Positions 36,003 through 46,990 of a stretch of 64,000 nucleotides of DNA are shown one piece after another; the first letter of the stretch is position 1; the number at the start of each line of letters is the position of its first letter. Source of the stretch: Clitopilus passeckerianus. Lineage: Eukaryota > Basidiomycota > Agaricomycetes > Agaricales > Entolomataceae. The stretch spans positions 1 to 64,000 of the forward strand of contig CALYLX010000155.1 of assembly GCA_944990035.1 (NCBI GenBank). Direction: 5' to 3'. The position numbers and the translations under genes are program-made. Below the pieces are notes generated by a model. It saw only the letters and a program-made list of their open reading frames with translations. It was not told the origin of the DNA and searched no databases.

Positions 36003-36845
36003 ATGGCGGACGTTCGAGCCCTACTGAAGGCAAAACGGCAAGATGTCAAGATTTCGCACCCACTAGCATCTTACAGCTCAAGTGGCCAGCTTAGATGCAT
36101 CGCCTGTGGGACCACCGTTAAACACGCCTCTGCCTGGGAGGGTCACCTGGGAAGCAAACTCCATCGAACAAATGTGGTCAGGTTGAGGGAGGAGGACCAG
36201 AAACGGGAAGCGCAGAGACTACGTGAGGAAGCCGAGGCTGCTGCACGGCAAGCCCAGGAAACTCAAACAGTCCAGGGAAAGCGGAAAGCAGAGGATGAGG
36301 ATATGGAGGAGGATGAGGAATCAAATGAAAGCGACTCGAAGCGGCGGAAAGTAGGAGATGCCCGACCTTCTGGCTTTCCGGAGGACTTCTTTTCGGACCC
36401 AAGTCGTACAATACCCCCATCCTATGATGATTCTGACGATGAAGAGGCGGCGAACGCGATAAAACCACCACCCACTGCACCAGCCCAAATGTCCGAAATC
36501 GACCTTGAATACGAAAGATTCCAAAGGGAATTGAATCTTGAGCCTCAGCGGCAGGAAGCATTTGAACGGGCCACCGTATTTGCAGAGCCTGTACTGGCCG
36601 AAACGACTGAGGGCCTTCCTACGGAGGGTGGACAAGGGGATGACCAACCTGGCGAGCAGGAGGCGCTTGACGAAGAGGCTAAGAGGCAGAAAAAGGAGCA
36701 GGAGGAACGGGAGCTTATCATGGATAGGTTAATGGATGAAGAAAGTCAGCAGGAGGAGGCAGATATGAGAGTCGCAGCAATGAAAGCTAGGGTGGACGCG
36801 CTCAAAAAGAGGAGGGAGGCTAAACGGTCAAAACCCCCTGCTTGA
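36003..36845 (+). CDS. ZNF830-like C2H2 zinc-finger coiled-coil protein
   Basis: Intronless gene for a 280-residue nuclear protein resembling human ZNF830 (CCDC16), a spliceosome-associated and DNA-replication-linked factor. It starts MADVRALLKAKRQDVKISHP. One C2H2 zinc finger lies at about residues 32-54 (CIACGTTVKHASAWEGHL, then H). A long Glu/Arg-rich coiled coil (about 60-90) and an acidic stretch with a KRRK nuclear signal follow. The conserved GFPEDFFSD motif sits near 122, and a second helical Glu/Arg/Lys coiled coil makes up the C-terminal 80 residues. The motif order is that of the family; cellular role is inferred from orthologues. Confidence 0.85.
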   Translation: MADVRALLKAKRQDVKISHPLASYSSSGQLRCIACGTTVKHASAWEGHLGSKLHRTNVVRLREEDQKREAQRLREEAEAAARQAQETQTVQGKRKAEDEDMEEDEESNESDSKRRKVGDARPSGFPEDFFSDPSRTIPPSYDDSDDEEAANAIKPPPTAPAQMSEIDLEYERFQRELNLEPQRQEAFERATVFAEPVLAETTEGLPTEGGQGDDQPGEQEALDEEAKRQKKEQEERELIMDRLMDEESQQEEADMRVAAMKARVDALKKRREAKRSKPPA

Positions 36846-36932
36846 TACCCATGGACGTTCACAAATGGTCAAAGAGTTGTAGAGGTAAATTAGGATTAAT
36901 ATACATGGCTCCATCTAAATATAGTCCTGGTA

Positions 36933-38171
36933 TTACGACGACTTAGTAATATCAACCTCTTCTTCCTTCTCCTCCTCGCCTCTGATACCTAACCATGCCA
37001 ACCAGTCGACATTTTGCTTGTGGACCATCGCAAGGCCAAGAATAACGGGGAGATACCACAGGCTGTGTTGGAACACCACCCTGGCCTCCTTTTCTCCTCC
37101 TCGTTGCCAAAATCTCCAGGCGGCTCTGGCACAAATAAGGTTCGGTACGAGACCTGTCAATGCAAAGGTCCAGGTTGTGAGCCCTGAGATGGGGAATAGG
37201 ATGGAGCAGATGGGTATGAGGAGAGTAGCGTGTCGGAGTGAAACAAGCGCGTTCTTGGAAGGTGAAAGAACGGAGAGCATGGGATAGCCGGCTTTGGCGT
37301 ATGCACCCCTAACTATATGTGATAATGCATTGAAGTGGGGGAATTGCCAGCTGTAGAGTAGCATGAATAGTGCGAAGGCGGAAAGGGGGTTGTCAATGAG
37401 TGAAGGATCCACCGGGGCTGTGGAAAGGAATGAAGGGAGGAAGAGGTGAAGGCCACTTGCATCGGGAAGTAGGGTTCCTCCACAAGCAGTCCAGCCCATA
37501 ACGGGGGGGATGCCTCCGACAACAGCTCCAACCCAGGTGCTGGCAATGCCTCGCCGTTTACTCCAGGTATACCAACCCGCATATAGGGCTATGTTGGCTG
37601 CTCCAAGAATGGCAGTAGTGGGGTTGACCATTGTCCACAGAAGTGCAGGTCCAGCCAGGCCTGTGGCTAATGCGAAGCCAGTAGCATGCACAGGGGAGAT
37701 TGCCCTGCGAACAAGTGGCCTCATGCGGGTCCGGGCCATTTGTGCGTCCAATGGAACTTCTTGGATTTGATTTAGTGTGTTGGCGGAAGCTGAGCAGAGA
37801 GCTGTGCCGACAGCGGTCGACAGAAGGACTGGTATGGTTGCTGGAAGGGGCGATAATGCAACTCCACCCATTGCAGTCAAAACGACCAGAATACTGAGTC
37901 TCGTCTTTGAGAGCTGAGCATAGATTTTGAATAACCGGCTCGGTGTGAGGACTTCACTTGGCTTGTATGCTGTTAAAGGGAGGGCTGGAGCAGAAGCAGC
38001 AATGGTTGCTGCATTCTTGGGCTTGCTTGAATGAGAGCTCAGCCATTGAGCATTGTGGAAAAAGTAGCTTGTGAAGGCAGCAGAGCTGCCAGACGAGAGG
38101 TGCCGAGCCTGTACATTCCTTAGGCAATGACTACGCCGGCCGAGAATTAACAGCCCACGCTGTAGGATCAT
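36933..38171 (-). CDS. COX10: Protoheme IX farnesyltransferase COX10
   Basis: Mitochondrial inner-membrane prenyltransferase that adds a farnesyl group to protoheme to make heme O, the first step to heme A for cytochrome c oxidase. Single exon, 412 residues. An Arg-rich presequence (MILQRGLLILGRRSH) precedes LTPSRLFKIYAQLSKTRLSI. The UbiA-family aspartate-rich motif is NTLNQIQEVPLDAQMARTRM, followed by RPLVRRAISPVHA. A second motif is YTWSKRRGIASTWVGAVVGG. Seven or eight hydrophobic helices follow the family pattern, and YSWQFPHFNALSH is present. Divergent from the U1-70K gene, 254 bases between starts. Confidence 0.96.
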   Translation of the reverse strand: MILQRGLLILGRRSHCLRNVQARHLSSGSSAAFTSYFFHNAQWLSSHSSKPKNAATIAASAPALPLTAYKPSEVLTPSRLFKIYAQLSKTRLSILVVLTAMGGVALSPLPATIPVLLSTAVGTALCSASANTLNQIQEVPLDAQMARTRMRPLVRRAISPVHATGFALATGLAGPALLWTMVNPTTAILGAANIALYAGWYTWSKRRGIASTWVGAVVGGIPPVMGWTACGGTLLPDASGLHLFLPSFLSTAPVDPSLIDNPLSAFALFMLLYSWQFPHFNALSHIVRGAYAKAGYPMLSVLSPSKNALVSLRHATLLIPICSILFPISGLTTWTFALTGLVPNLICARAAWRFWQRGGEKEARVVFQHSLWYLPVILGLAMVHKQNVDWLAWLGIRGEEEKEEEVDITKSS

Positions 38172-38425
38172 AGACTATATACATTACTGAAGTCAGTTTC
38201 GAGTCCGTCAACACTGGCGACGACGACTTACAGAATTAGCTGTGCGATGGAGCACACTCGAGGAACGTAGGCGGAGTTTGAAAAACAACCTCTCACTCAA
38301 CACTCACAACGTTGACGGCAGCACTCGTCGCCAAACTACCTCTGCTCACTGTCTGGTTTGGTCTTTAGAAAGCAGTTTATACTCTCAACTACGGCCATAA
38401 CACCCAGTAATCAAGAGACTTCGAG

Positions 38426-39822
38426 ATGCCGGGCACACATTTGCTACCGCCGAATTTGCTGAAGCTTTTTGCTCCAAGACCACCCGTGCTATGGATGCGC
38501 CCTTCTGGCCGGGATTTTGAACGTGTCAGGAGCAAAAATGTGGACGGAGTGGCAGGACTTCTCGCCCAACTCAAGGAGGCCGATACACAGTCCCTTATAG
38601 CATCCGGTCAAGCCGAAAGTATGGAGGAAGGAGAGGAGCCCGTATTCACTCATGCGGAAGAAGTAAAACGACAAATACGTCGGGAAGAGCGAAAGGCCAA
38701 GAAGGCTGAAGCTTTTAAGGCTGCGAAGGAGACTTGTGAGTTTTTTTTTGAAGCACTTCATGTACGTCCTGCGTATATTGACGCCTTTACAGACAAACCG
38801 TCAGAGGATCCTGAGGCTGTTGGTGACCCATACAAAACATTATTTATCTCTCGTCTGGTAGGTTTTTTTTTGAATCTATCTTGTTTCTACCTCCCATTCG
38901 AACCGGTTTTTGTAGCATAAGGGTGCCAACGAAACTGACGTGAGGCGAGAATTCGAAGTCTACGGTGCCGTCGAACGCGTCAGGATTGTCCGCGACAAGA
39001 AAGGTCGCAACCGTGGATATGCATTCATAGTCTACGAACGTGAACGTGATATGAAGGGTCAGTATTGATCATACCATTCTCATTCTACGCTAGTCTAACT
39101 TCTCTTGACAGCCGCGTATAAGGAGTCAGACGGCCTCACAATAATGGGGAAGCGCATTCTGGTGGATGTCGAGCGTGGACGCACCGTCAGAGGCTGGAAG
39201 CCTCGGCGACTTGGTGGAGGTCTTGGAGGACGTCCCAAGCGTGTAGAGCCCGTCGCTGCTCCTGCTCCTGCTGCACGTGGAGGATTCCGCGGCGGATTCG
39301 GCGGAGGTGGAGGTCGGGGCGGTGGTTTCAGAGGTCGTGGTGGGTTTGGAGGTGGTCGCGGAGGATTCGGCGGTGATAGAGGAGGCTATGGAGGTGGCGG
39401 TGGAGGTGGGTTCGGAGACAGAGGCCCACCCATGGGCGACCGAGGGTTTGGTGGTGACCGGGGAGGTGGAGGAGGAGGCTTCAGAGGAGGCTTCGAGGGT
39501 GGAGGTGGTGGCGGAGGCTTCAGAGGTGGGCGTGGAGGCTTCGGTGGGGGACGGGATGATTTCGGCGGAGGTGGAGGTGGTTTCAGGTAAGGTTGTTCTA
39601 TTGAATAAATGTATATGATTACTGACATCTACTAGGGGTGGCCGAGGAGGCGGTATTGGATACGGTGGAGGCGGCTTCAATGACGGAGCCCCGAATGGCT
39701 ATGGTGCGCCTCCACAACAAGGCGGGTTCGGTGGCCCACCAGGCGGGGGCTACCGCGGAGATCTCAAACGAGAAGGACCAGGAGGATATGACGACAGGGA
39801 ATCGAAACGACCCCGCTACTAG
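38426..39822 (+). CDS. SNRNP70: U1 snRNP 70-kDa protein
   Basis: U1-70K binds stem-loop I of U1 snRNA in 5' splice-site recognition. The N-terminal helix [18 protein letters not shown] matches the U1-70K segment that wraps the snRNP core. [20 protein letters not shown] leads into the RRM: RNP2 TLFISRL, RNP1 [11 protein letters not shown], and ending [27 protein letters not shown]. The C-terminus is not the Arg/Ser/Glu/Asp type of animals. It is a Gly-rich RGG tail with tens of GGF/GGR units, then a Lys/Arg end ([17 protein letters not shown]). Five exons; a short intron near 39588 splits the Gly-rich tail. Long antisense frames over this tail are compositional artefacts. Confidence 0.94.
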
Positions 39823-41612
39823 CCGGGACCGCACATGCATATTTTATATGGTTTGTCGGGGTCGAGTATCTCTGTTTGTTTTCTTCGATTTCCTTTTTTC
39901 CCCGTGCATATCTATGTTATAAGAGTAAGTATACTATAGGCCGCATTTTGCGGCTCGACTAGGTCCCCCTCGTCAAAGGCTGTTGTAATTTCAGTGTAAA
40001 GGGAAGTATAATCTAGCTGGATCGAAGCTTTTTCAGATGTGGCAAGATTCGAGGGTGGTCACGGTCAAACCTTGAGGTAAAAAAATAAATATTCCTGATC
40101 GTGATGTTCCAGAAACTTGGCAGAAACTCAAGAGAAGACCGCACAATCTTGGTTATCTGGCCAACTCGGCATGAAGGCTACTTTTGCAATCTGTATACAG
40201 ATCGTGCAATGCATCCCAGGAATCTGTTGCATTCAAGATCCCGTGGCCTAAGGTAAACTTCAACTATTATGGCAAATATAATATAAGCGATTGGGATCCT
40301 CGGTCATTACGGAGGCGCCCGTTTGCCGATTAAAACGAACGTAACGACGGCTGCGCTTAGACCTTGGTGCATGTTATGTACATTCTCGTAGAAACTTGAA
40401 TGTACATGATGCAACCTGTGTCGAATCCTCTCGCTGCAGCGATTTTGAAATAGACCACGGAGGCAAATTATGTTTTGCTTCCGCCAATGCAAGATGATAC
40501 AAGCAAAGGGTCTTCGCCCATTTTCTTGTTCGCCTTCTTTGAAATTTCTTTCCCTCTTTTTTGGTGATGGACTAGGCCCTCCGATGGACCCCATGTCATT
40601 GTCAGCAGGAGGGTCTTCGGACTCTTCCCCATTCATGCTGACAACCACGTGCAATTGAGGTTAGTCCCTTCTGGGAAATTTCTGCGTTCATACCCCCCAG
40701 TCAAGGTCCACCCTGCTCTGCCTCATCTAGGCAACTGTAACCTTTTCCAGACTCAACAACGATCAGAAGGTAATTTCTCCAAGTTTTTCTAACAGAATTT
40801 CCTGTCATTACAATGGGATATATCTGCCCAATTTACTTTGCGGCACATGCAGAGATCCAAGAACGCCGTCTATATCGACCAGATTTGGGATCCACCCGAG
40901 TCAGATCTGGTGTGAACCCCCGGAGAAGATCTAAGAGGAGTTATCTCAGTGTCCACTAGACTAAACACACATACCTCACGGCTTTGTTCCACAGGTACCA
41001 GAGGTGGTTCGCATGCTATCATCAGCCAATGTACAGAGCCCACATTGTGATTCGTTCATTGAGAAACCTGTCAAAGATCAACCACAGGTAGCACTTTCTT
41101 AATACCTCCATCGGGAAACTGTAAAGGCAGGGCAGAGCTTGCAAATCTGCAAGCAACGTCATTTTTCCTGACAGCATCTAGCTCCTGAACTAACTCGTAT
41201 ACGCTGTCGCGAGCGTCTCCTTGCCAGCAAGTTGGACACCCGTTCCTAGATCTGACCCTGGTCTACTTCGTGAGCTCAGTTCTTGCCTGCTCGAATGAGT
41301 GTATTCTCCTTCCCAACGTGCGCTATTTTCGGTATGCATTCGGGCAAACTGGTATGTATGCTATTCTCTGAATATACAGAGAAGGACTCGTGATATCATG
41401 GTACTTCTCTCCCTATTTATTGTTCTCTTGGAATTCGAGGTTTTCCTCCGCCCTTCCTCACGCACCGGAACCGATTTGGCGCTCAGACCCTAGCTCCAGC
41501 AGCCCGTGTAGAGACAAGATTTTCTCGGATTCTATTCCCCTCGCTTATTCGATCTAGTGGCGATCGCCTTAACTCAATCGAAGGAGGTACGCCGATAGCA
41601 CATCCCCGAATT
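39823..41612. other. Long upstream region of homeodomain gene
   Basis: 1.8 kb without a supported gene. A minus-strand frame at 40307-40654 begins with a plausible Ser/Asp/Pro/Lys-rich stretch but has no recognisable partner or splice structure. Regulators of development in mushrooms often have long 5' regions, and I cannot exclude untranslated leader exons of the homeodomain gene here. Confidence 0.4.
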
Positions 41613-43597
41613 ATGAGAGGCACTGTAAATAAATGTTCGCCGTCCTTGGACAGCTCACACTCTTCTATCTCTGGTCCCCTCACTAGAATGGATTTCGAGT
41701 ACTCGCGTGAACCGTTGTCCAAGCAGGGGACACACAGGTCGGATCCTATCGTTATCACACTCCCTGGAGACGAAGACTACTCTGTCGCACCGCTTTTCAC
41801 CACTGAGCCCATGGCTTCCCTTCGCCGTCCATCGCAGGTGAAATCAGAAGACGAAAGTTTTGAAGAATTCCCCAACAGGCGACGCTCAAAATCTGTCCTG
41901 GCCGGTCGGGAGAAAAGAAAACGCACTCGTGTCTCCAACGAACAGCTGCTAATGCTCGAAAGAATTTTTGCCGCGGATCGTAATCCAACCGCTACCAAAC
42001 GACGTGAAATTGGGGAACTATTGGGCATGCATGAGCGACAAACACAGATTTGGTTTCAAAATCGGTGAGTAGAACAATTATCAGAACCTCTTAGGTGCTC
42101 ATTCATTTTGGAATTAGTCGGGCGAAGGCAAGGAGTATAGAAATTAGGCAGAAGGAACTCATGAATTCCTCGGAGCCACCCCCACCACCGCCTGAGACCC
42201 CTCCTAAACTGTCCCGTGGATTTGAAATTGAACTGCATAATCTTCTACACGAAGTCGACTGTAAGGGAACAACTCGCTTCGCTCATGGCCTGCAGTGTTC
42301 TGATATCACATGCACAGCTATCCTTATCATTCCAAGTTTGGAGCTCTGCATCGGTCAATGGCGACGAATCGCTAGTAGCAGTTCCAAACATGACCTAGTT
42401 GCTTACGGCTGCGAAGCCAGGCGGTCCATCACCTGGTTCATTCACTCCAACGGACATGGATATAAGATGGAAATCCCGATCGAGGTTGTTCTAGATGTCC
42501 AGTTCACTAGCATTTCCCCTGACAAGTCTCGCGTCACTCTTCTTCTCTCACGTCCCCCGGACTTCTATCTTCAAAACGACGAGAAGTCCTCTTCTAGCCC
42601 TTATTCCTCGTCACAGTTCTGGAAGCGTACTCAAGACTGGACGGAAGAAAAACAAGCTAGTAAATCTTTGCGTCATATCTTGACTGGTCCTGCTCCTCAA
42701 CTGGCCCACGTCATGCGAAGTCTTTTCGCTGCAGGCAGTTCCGAGGTGAAACTGAATCCCGCTCCTTCGGGGCCGTCGACCCAAGTCCAGCAGTCACCTG
42801 CGCCTCTGTCTCCCCTACAGCTGCCCATACAGCCGATGACCGGATTTTCATCGCCAGAAACTCAGGAGCAACTGTTGTCCCCTAGCTCTCCATCGTTCTC
42901 TCCTGGATTAGGCCGAAGGCGTCTCTCGTCAACTGCAGGCTCCGTCTCTAGCTACCACTCTACTGGATCAGAGATCAGCCTCAGTTCCTTGGATAGCGAT
43001 TATCAGTCTCATCCAACGCCACCAGATTATCCTCCTGAGTTCATCCAACCCGGACCTCAAGTAGACGAGCATCTCAAGACGAATTACAACTACGCCGCGG
43101 AGCCTGAGGTATATTACCCAGACCAGCAAACTCAACAGCAGCCTTACTACTCCATCGAGCAACCTGTTGGTCCCGTCGAAATTTATGGGGACGCCTCCTA
43201 CCCTTCACACGCCGCCGCTGTACCCCGCTCGTCTTATCTCACATCGCAAGAGTGCCTTGGAGCGCCACAACAAACCTGGGAGCCGCCGTTCCAACCGGAC
43301 GGGTCCTCTCCTCACCGACAAACGTTTCACAGCGCCGGGCCCTATGAACCCTACACCGAAAACCCTGTGATAAACCCTACAATCCCGTTGCACCAGCATC
43401 ATCAAGGTACCCCTCATCCTCCGCCGCTTTTGTCAGCTCCGTATTATCCCTACCCCCCAGCTGGCTCCCTGCCTACCAAATGTCCCGATGTAATGCCAAA
43501 TGATCGTTATGTGGGGATTGTGGCGGATCACGCTGCTCCCTGCGATTTCGGTCCAGAATTTCCGGTACATTACACTTCCTTCTCCGGCCATCCCTGA
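41613..43597 (+). CDS. Homeodomain transcription factor (Agaricomycete Hom type)
   Basis: Two exons (41613-42064, 42118-43597). A typical 60-residue homeodomain starts at about residue 100: KRKRTRVSNEQLLMLERIF, MHERQTQIWFQNR and RRAKARSIEI. IWFQNRRAKAR is the recognition helix, and the intron splits the Arg codon after QNR. A conserved basidiomycete-type region follows, FEIELHNLLHEVDCKGTTRF to LTGPAPQLAHVMRSLF. The last half is Pro/Ser/Tyr/Gln-rich and likely disordered. Schizophyllum hom1/hom2 proteins of this general kind regulate fruiting; whether this is hom1 or hom2 is not decided. It is not a mating-type HD1/HD2 gene: it is single and lacks a divergent partner. The ATG at 41688 is an alternative start. 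Confidence 0.85.
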
Positions 43598-43997
43598 GCT
43601 CGTTCATAGAAAGCACCCTGTTGTTCTATCATCGTAAAGCTATCGTACCTCAGCATCCTCCTTATAATTTCCCTACACATGGTTACATTGTTGTTTGTAC
43701 AAAAGGTGGTAACTTATATAGTCGTTAATCCTTTGCAAGGACTGCGTAATTATTTCTTGCAGATATTCTTGTTGTCCAGCCTTGCCACGTTGTATTTCTT
43801 CCGAAGCCACGAGAGCTTATAACTGTATTATAGTATTACCTGTTCTATAGTTACTAGTCTAATACATTTTGGGTTCCAAAGCTTTTCTAGACGGAGGCAC
43901 AGACAAGTCAACGCCCAAAGTAAGCATGGGAAAATCTGCTGGGATCCACTCGCCGCACGGCAAGGTGCTAAGGGCAGGTTTTGCATGGGAAGCCAAT
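43598..43997. other. Convergent 3' untranslated region
   Basis: 400 bases between the ends of the homeodomain gene and TIM13; T-rich after the homeodomain stop, consistent with 3' UTRs. No other feature is seen. Confidence 0.5.
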
Positions 43998-44507
43998 CTA
44001 GGAAAGAGGCTGGGACTCTGTCTCCTTACGTAGCCTTGCCAAGTAGGAGTTGCTAACTATGTTGACTGCGGGGCTAAAATTAGCAGAGGCGGAGAAATAT
44101 CATGAGTTTGACTCACAGGCTTCAAGGTAGCGGTCGAAGCAGCGAGAAAGGCATGTCTAAAGGATCCGGAATGAGTAGAGCTTAACGGTAGAGGGCACTC
44201 AAGGCTCACCTCTTCACCACCTGAAAGAGAGGTACCAGGCTTTGTGACGCACTTCTGGAAGCAGCTATCACTTGCTTTCTAGAGTAGTTATTCAACGTTA
44301 GTTGATTTAAGCGGTTGGAAATGGAAGGTAGCCCGTACGTTCATGAGCTCCTGGGCCTGGGCAAGTGCGATTTCCTGACGAACACCGGCCATGATTTTCT
44401 CCTTCTTTGCCGCCATGTCTGCGGGAGAAATTAGTGGCCAGGCTCTTGTAGTTTATAAGGAGCTTACCCGATGGCGCAGAGGCTGAAGACGATCCCAGGA
44501 ATGACAT
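43998..44507 (-). CDS. TIM13: Mitochondrial intermembrane-space chaperone TIM13
   Basis: Small Tim protein that, with Tim8, escorts hydrophobic precursors across the intermembrane space to TIM22. Five exons (44468-44507, 44339-44418, 44210-44278, 44117-44156, 43998-44065) sum to 297 bases, 98 residues. The sequence opens MSFLGSSSASAPS, then KKEKIMAGVRQEIALAQAQE. The twin CX3C motif is present as CFQKC and CLSRC, separated by 15 residues, and FNIVSNSYLARLRKE ends the helical hairpin. Spacing and the QEIALAQAQELMNK segment favour TIM13 over TIM8, TIM9 or TIM10. Its start is 149 bases from that of the divergent JJJ1 gene. Confidence 0.93.
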
Positions 44508-44656
44508 GGCTTGTACTGTAGGTTGGAAGTTCGGGTCTGACGTTGCAGAGGCGCGAGACTCAAAATTCCGTAGCCGACAATGTAACTCCATTTGGTCCAT
44601 GACTCTGTTGGGCTGGAAAACTGGATTTGTGATCAACGACCACCATCTGGAGGTTA

Positions 44657-46805
44657 ATGGGCGCCAGAGAATCTTCTGCTCGTGGTAATGATGCAGGAGA
44701 AGGTGCTGCAGGTGCTCCTGATTACTACCAACTGCTAGAGGTTGACGAGAATGCTACGGTCGATGAGATCAAGGTGAGCTACATGCTCTTCTGGAAGATC
44801 ATAGCAGTGGCTCAATTGAGGATCTGCAGAAAGCTTTCAGGAGACTAGCACTCATCCACCATCCAGATAAGAATCATGATAATATCGAAGAAGCTACCCA
44901 GAAGTTTGCAACTCTGCAGCAAGCATACGAGGTACGCCTTTACTTTCATTGAATCGACAACGTATTGACCAAATCGTATAGGTTCTGAGTGATGACCAAG
45001 TGAGGCGTAAATTGCTCGAAAATATTTAACACGATCTTATTTAAACAGCAACTAGGAGCGTGCTTGGTATGATTCTCATAGGGCCTCCCTCGTACCAGAA
45101 GCCGATGCAGAAACTGTGTTCGAAGATATCAAAAGAGGAGCTCCGCCCTCTCGTGCAAGAGACAGAGGTCTCACTGTGGGACATCTATCTCGATTCTTTG
45201 AGGTTTCTGTCTATGACGGGTTTGGCGACGGTGAAAATGTGCGCTCACGCTTTCTGTATCTGGCTTGGACATCCTGACCTAACGGTCCAAACCAGAGCTT
45301 CTTCACCATCTATCACAACCTCTTTGCGCGTCTAAAGGCTGAGGAAGAACTCTTGACCGGAACTAGGGAATATCCCTCCTTTGGGTCGTCAACCTGGCCA
45401 TGGGCTGCGGCGGACAAAAATGACCCCAACCAAGCAAAACATTTCTACAATGTTTGGACAAATTTTGCCACCGAGAAGGACTTCAGTTGGTTCGATCAGT
45501 GGGATCTTACTGAAGCTCCGGATCGACGCGTTAGACGGTACGTCTCTCCATTCCTTTCGATAATGTAATGATCCTAAATATGAATTAGGCTCATGGAAAG
45601 GGATAACAAAAAGGCCCGAGACGATGCCCGCAAGGATTATAACGACACAGTTAGAGTAAGTTATACACTTCATTTCCACAAAACTGCCTGCTTGATTGAA
45701 AAAACAGCAACTCGCGAAATTCCTGCGTAAACGAGATCCACGTCACAAGGCCTATCTCGCTCAACAATCCAAAGCTGCTTCTGGAACGGCCAATTCTACA
45801 ACTAAAGCTAACAATACTCCAAAACGCACCACTCAATTGGCCGAAAATTACGTTGAACAGGAATGGCAGAAGATCGATGCAAAACATATGCATGCTGATC
45901 TGGATTGGACTGCGGCTGAAGGGAATGAGGATCCGGAGGTGTGGGAGTGTGTTGCGTGTAGGAAGACGTTTAGGAGTGAGGCTGCTTGGGATAGCCACGA
46001 GAGGAGTAAGAAGCATTTGAAGGAGCTGGAGAGGTTGATGGAGGAGATGAGGAAGGAGGATGAGGAATTGGGGTTGGGCAGCTCTGATGAGGAAGAGGAA
46101 GCAGATGAAGAGGAGGAAGATGCAGACGAGGAAGAGAAAGAGCCGGAGAAAGGTGCTGATACAGAGGAGGGAGTGCATGGTATTCCTGCGGTGCCACCAG
46201 AGTCACGGACTCCCACACCACCGCCGAAGATACCCTCAGAACCAGAAGAGCCCGAACCGCGCCAGGAAAGTGAGCCGCAGGACGAGGAATCCGATGGCGA
46301 AGAAATCCTGCGAAAGCAGAGGAGGAAGAAGAAATCGAAGGGCCCTGTAGTGATCCCGCTCTCGAAGACGGAGAGAAAGGCGATGAGAGTGGCTCAGGCC
46401 GAATTTCCGGAACCAAAGAAGGGAGCTGCTCCACACAGGCTGAACGATCCAGAAGTCCAGGCTGTCAAGGAGGAACCTGTTGGTGTCGAAGGCACTGCTG
46501 AAGATGCATCTGTGAGGCCCGAGCAGAATACCCCAGAGTTGACTAAACGTGACAAGCGGAAAGCAAGGCAGGCTAAGAAAGCCGAGGCTGCAGAAAAGGC
46601 GGAGAACACCCAGCAGGTCAGTCGTTCACATTCTTGAGTGAGCTGTGTTTACTCAGCGGAAAAAATACAGTGCAATGTCTGTCGGGAAACGTTTCCAAGC
46701 AAGACGAAGCTATTTGCGCATATAGAGGAGAGTGGACATGCTCTTGCAGCAGGACATGATGAGGAAGGTGGAAAAGGGAAGAAAGGAAAGAAGGGGAAAC
46801 GATAG
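44657..46805 (+). CDS. JJJ1: J-domain ribosome-biogenesis factor JJJ1/DNAJC21
   Basis: Cytosolic Hsp70 co-chaperone that helps recycle 60S biogenesis factors. The J domain occupies about residues 21-85: [18 protein letters not shown], then [15 protein letters not shown] with the essential HPD. The family block [20 protein letters not shown] and [28 protein letters not shown] follows. Next are a charged helix ([20 protein letters not shown]), a C2H2 finger ([20 protein letters not shown]) and a long acidic region. A second C2H2 finger near the end ([20 protein letters not shown]) completes the layout, with a Lys/Gly-rich tail. About seven exons. The two fingers plus J domain are diagnostic. 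Confidence 0.94.
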
Positions 46806-46990
46806 CACATAGTGTATTATCTTCAGATACCTGTGGCTCCCTGCACGCAGGAATGTACCACTTATACATCAAATCCAATTGATTAATAGGGCCACTACCA
46901 GTAGTAGTGGCAGGATATTTGTGCGGACAAATGTTGATATTAAATATAGTTTCATCAGAATTCCCGGCAGCCTTCCCTTGCGACTCTGAA

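Noticed and set aside
39126..39680. Long antisense open frames (up to 184 codons) over the U1-70K glycine-rich tail
   Set aside because: They are Pro- or Ser/Thr-repetitive products of the GGN-rich sense strand, with no independent start context or splice structure.
41613..43597. Mating-type (MAT-A) homeodomain locus
   Set aside because: Only one homeodomain gene is present, with no divergent HD1/HD2 partner or MIP neighbour, and its C-terminal conserved region fits developmental regulators.
45651..46434. Antisense frames of 120-175 codons over JJJ1
   Set aside because: They mirror the acidic GAG/GAA-rich coding strand as Leu/Ser-rich sequence; the sense strand has full JJJ1 conservation.
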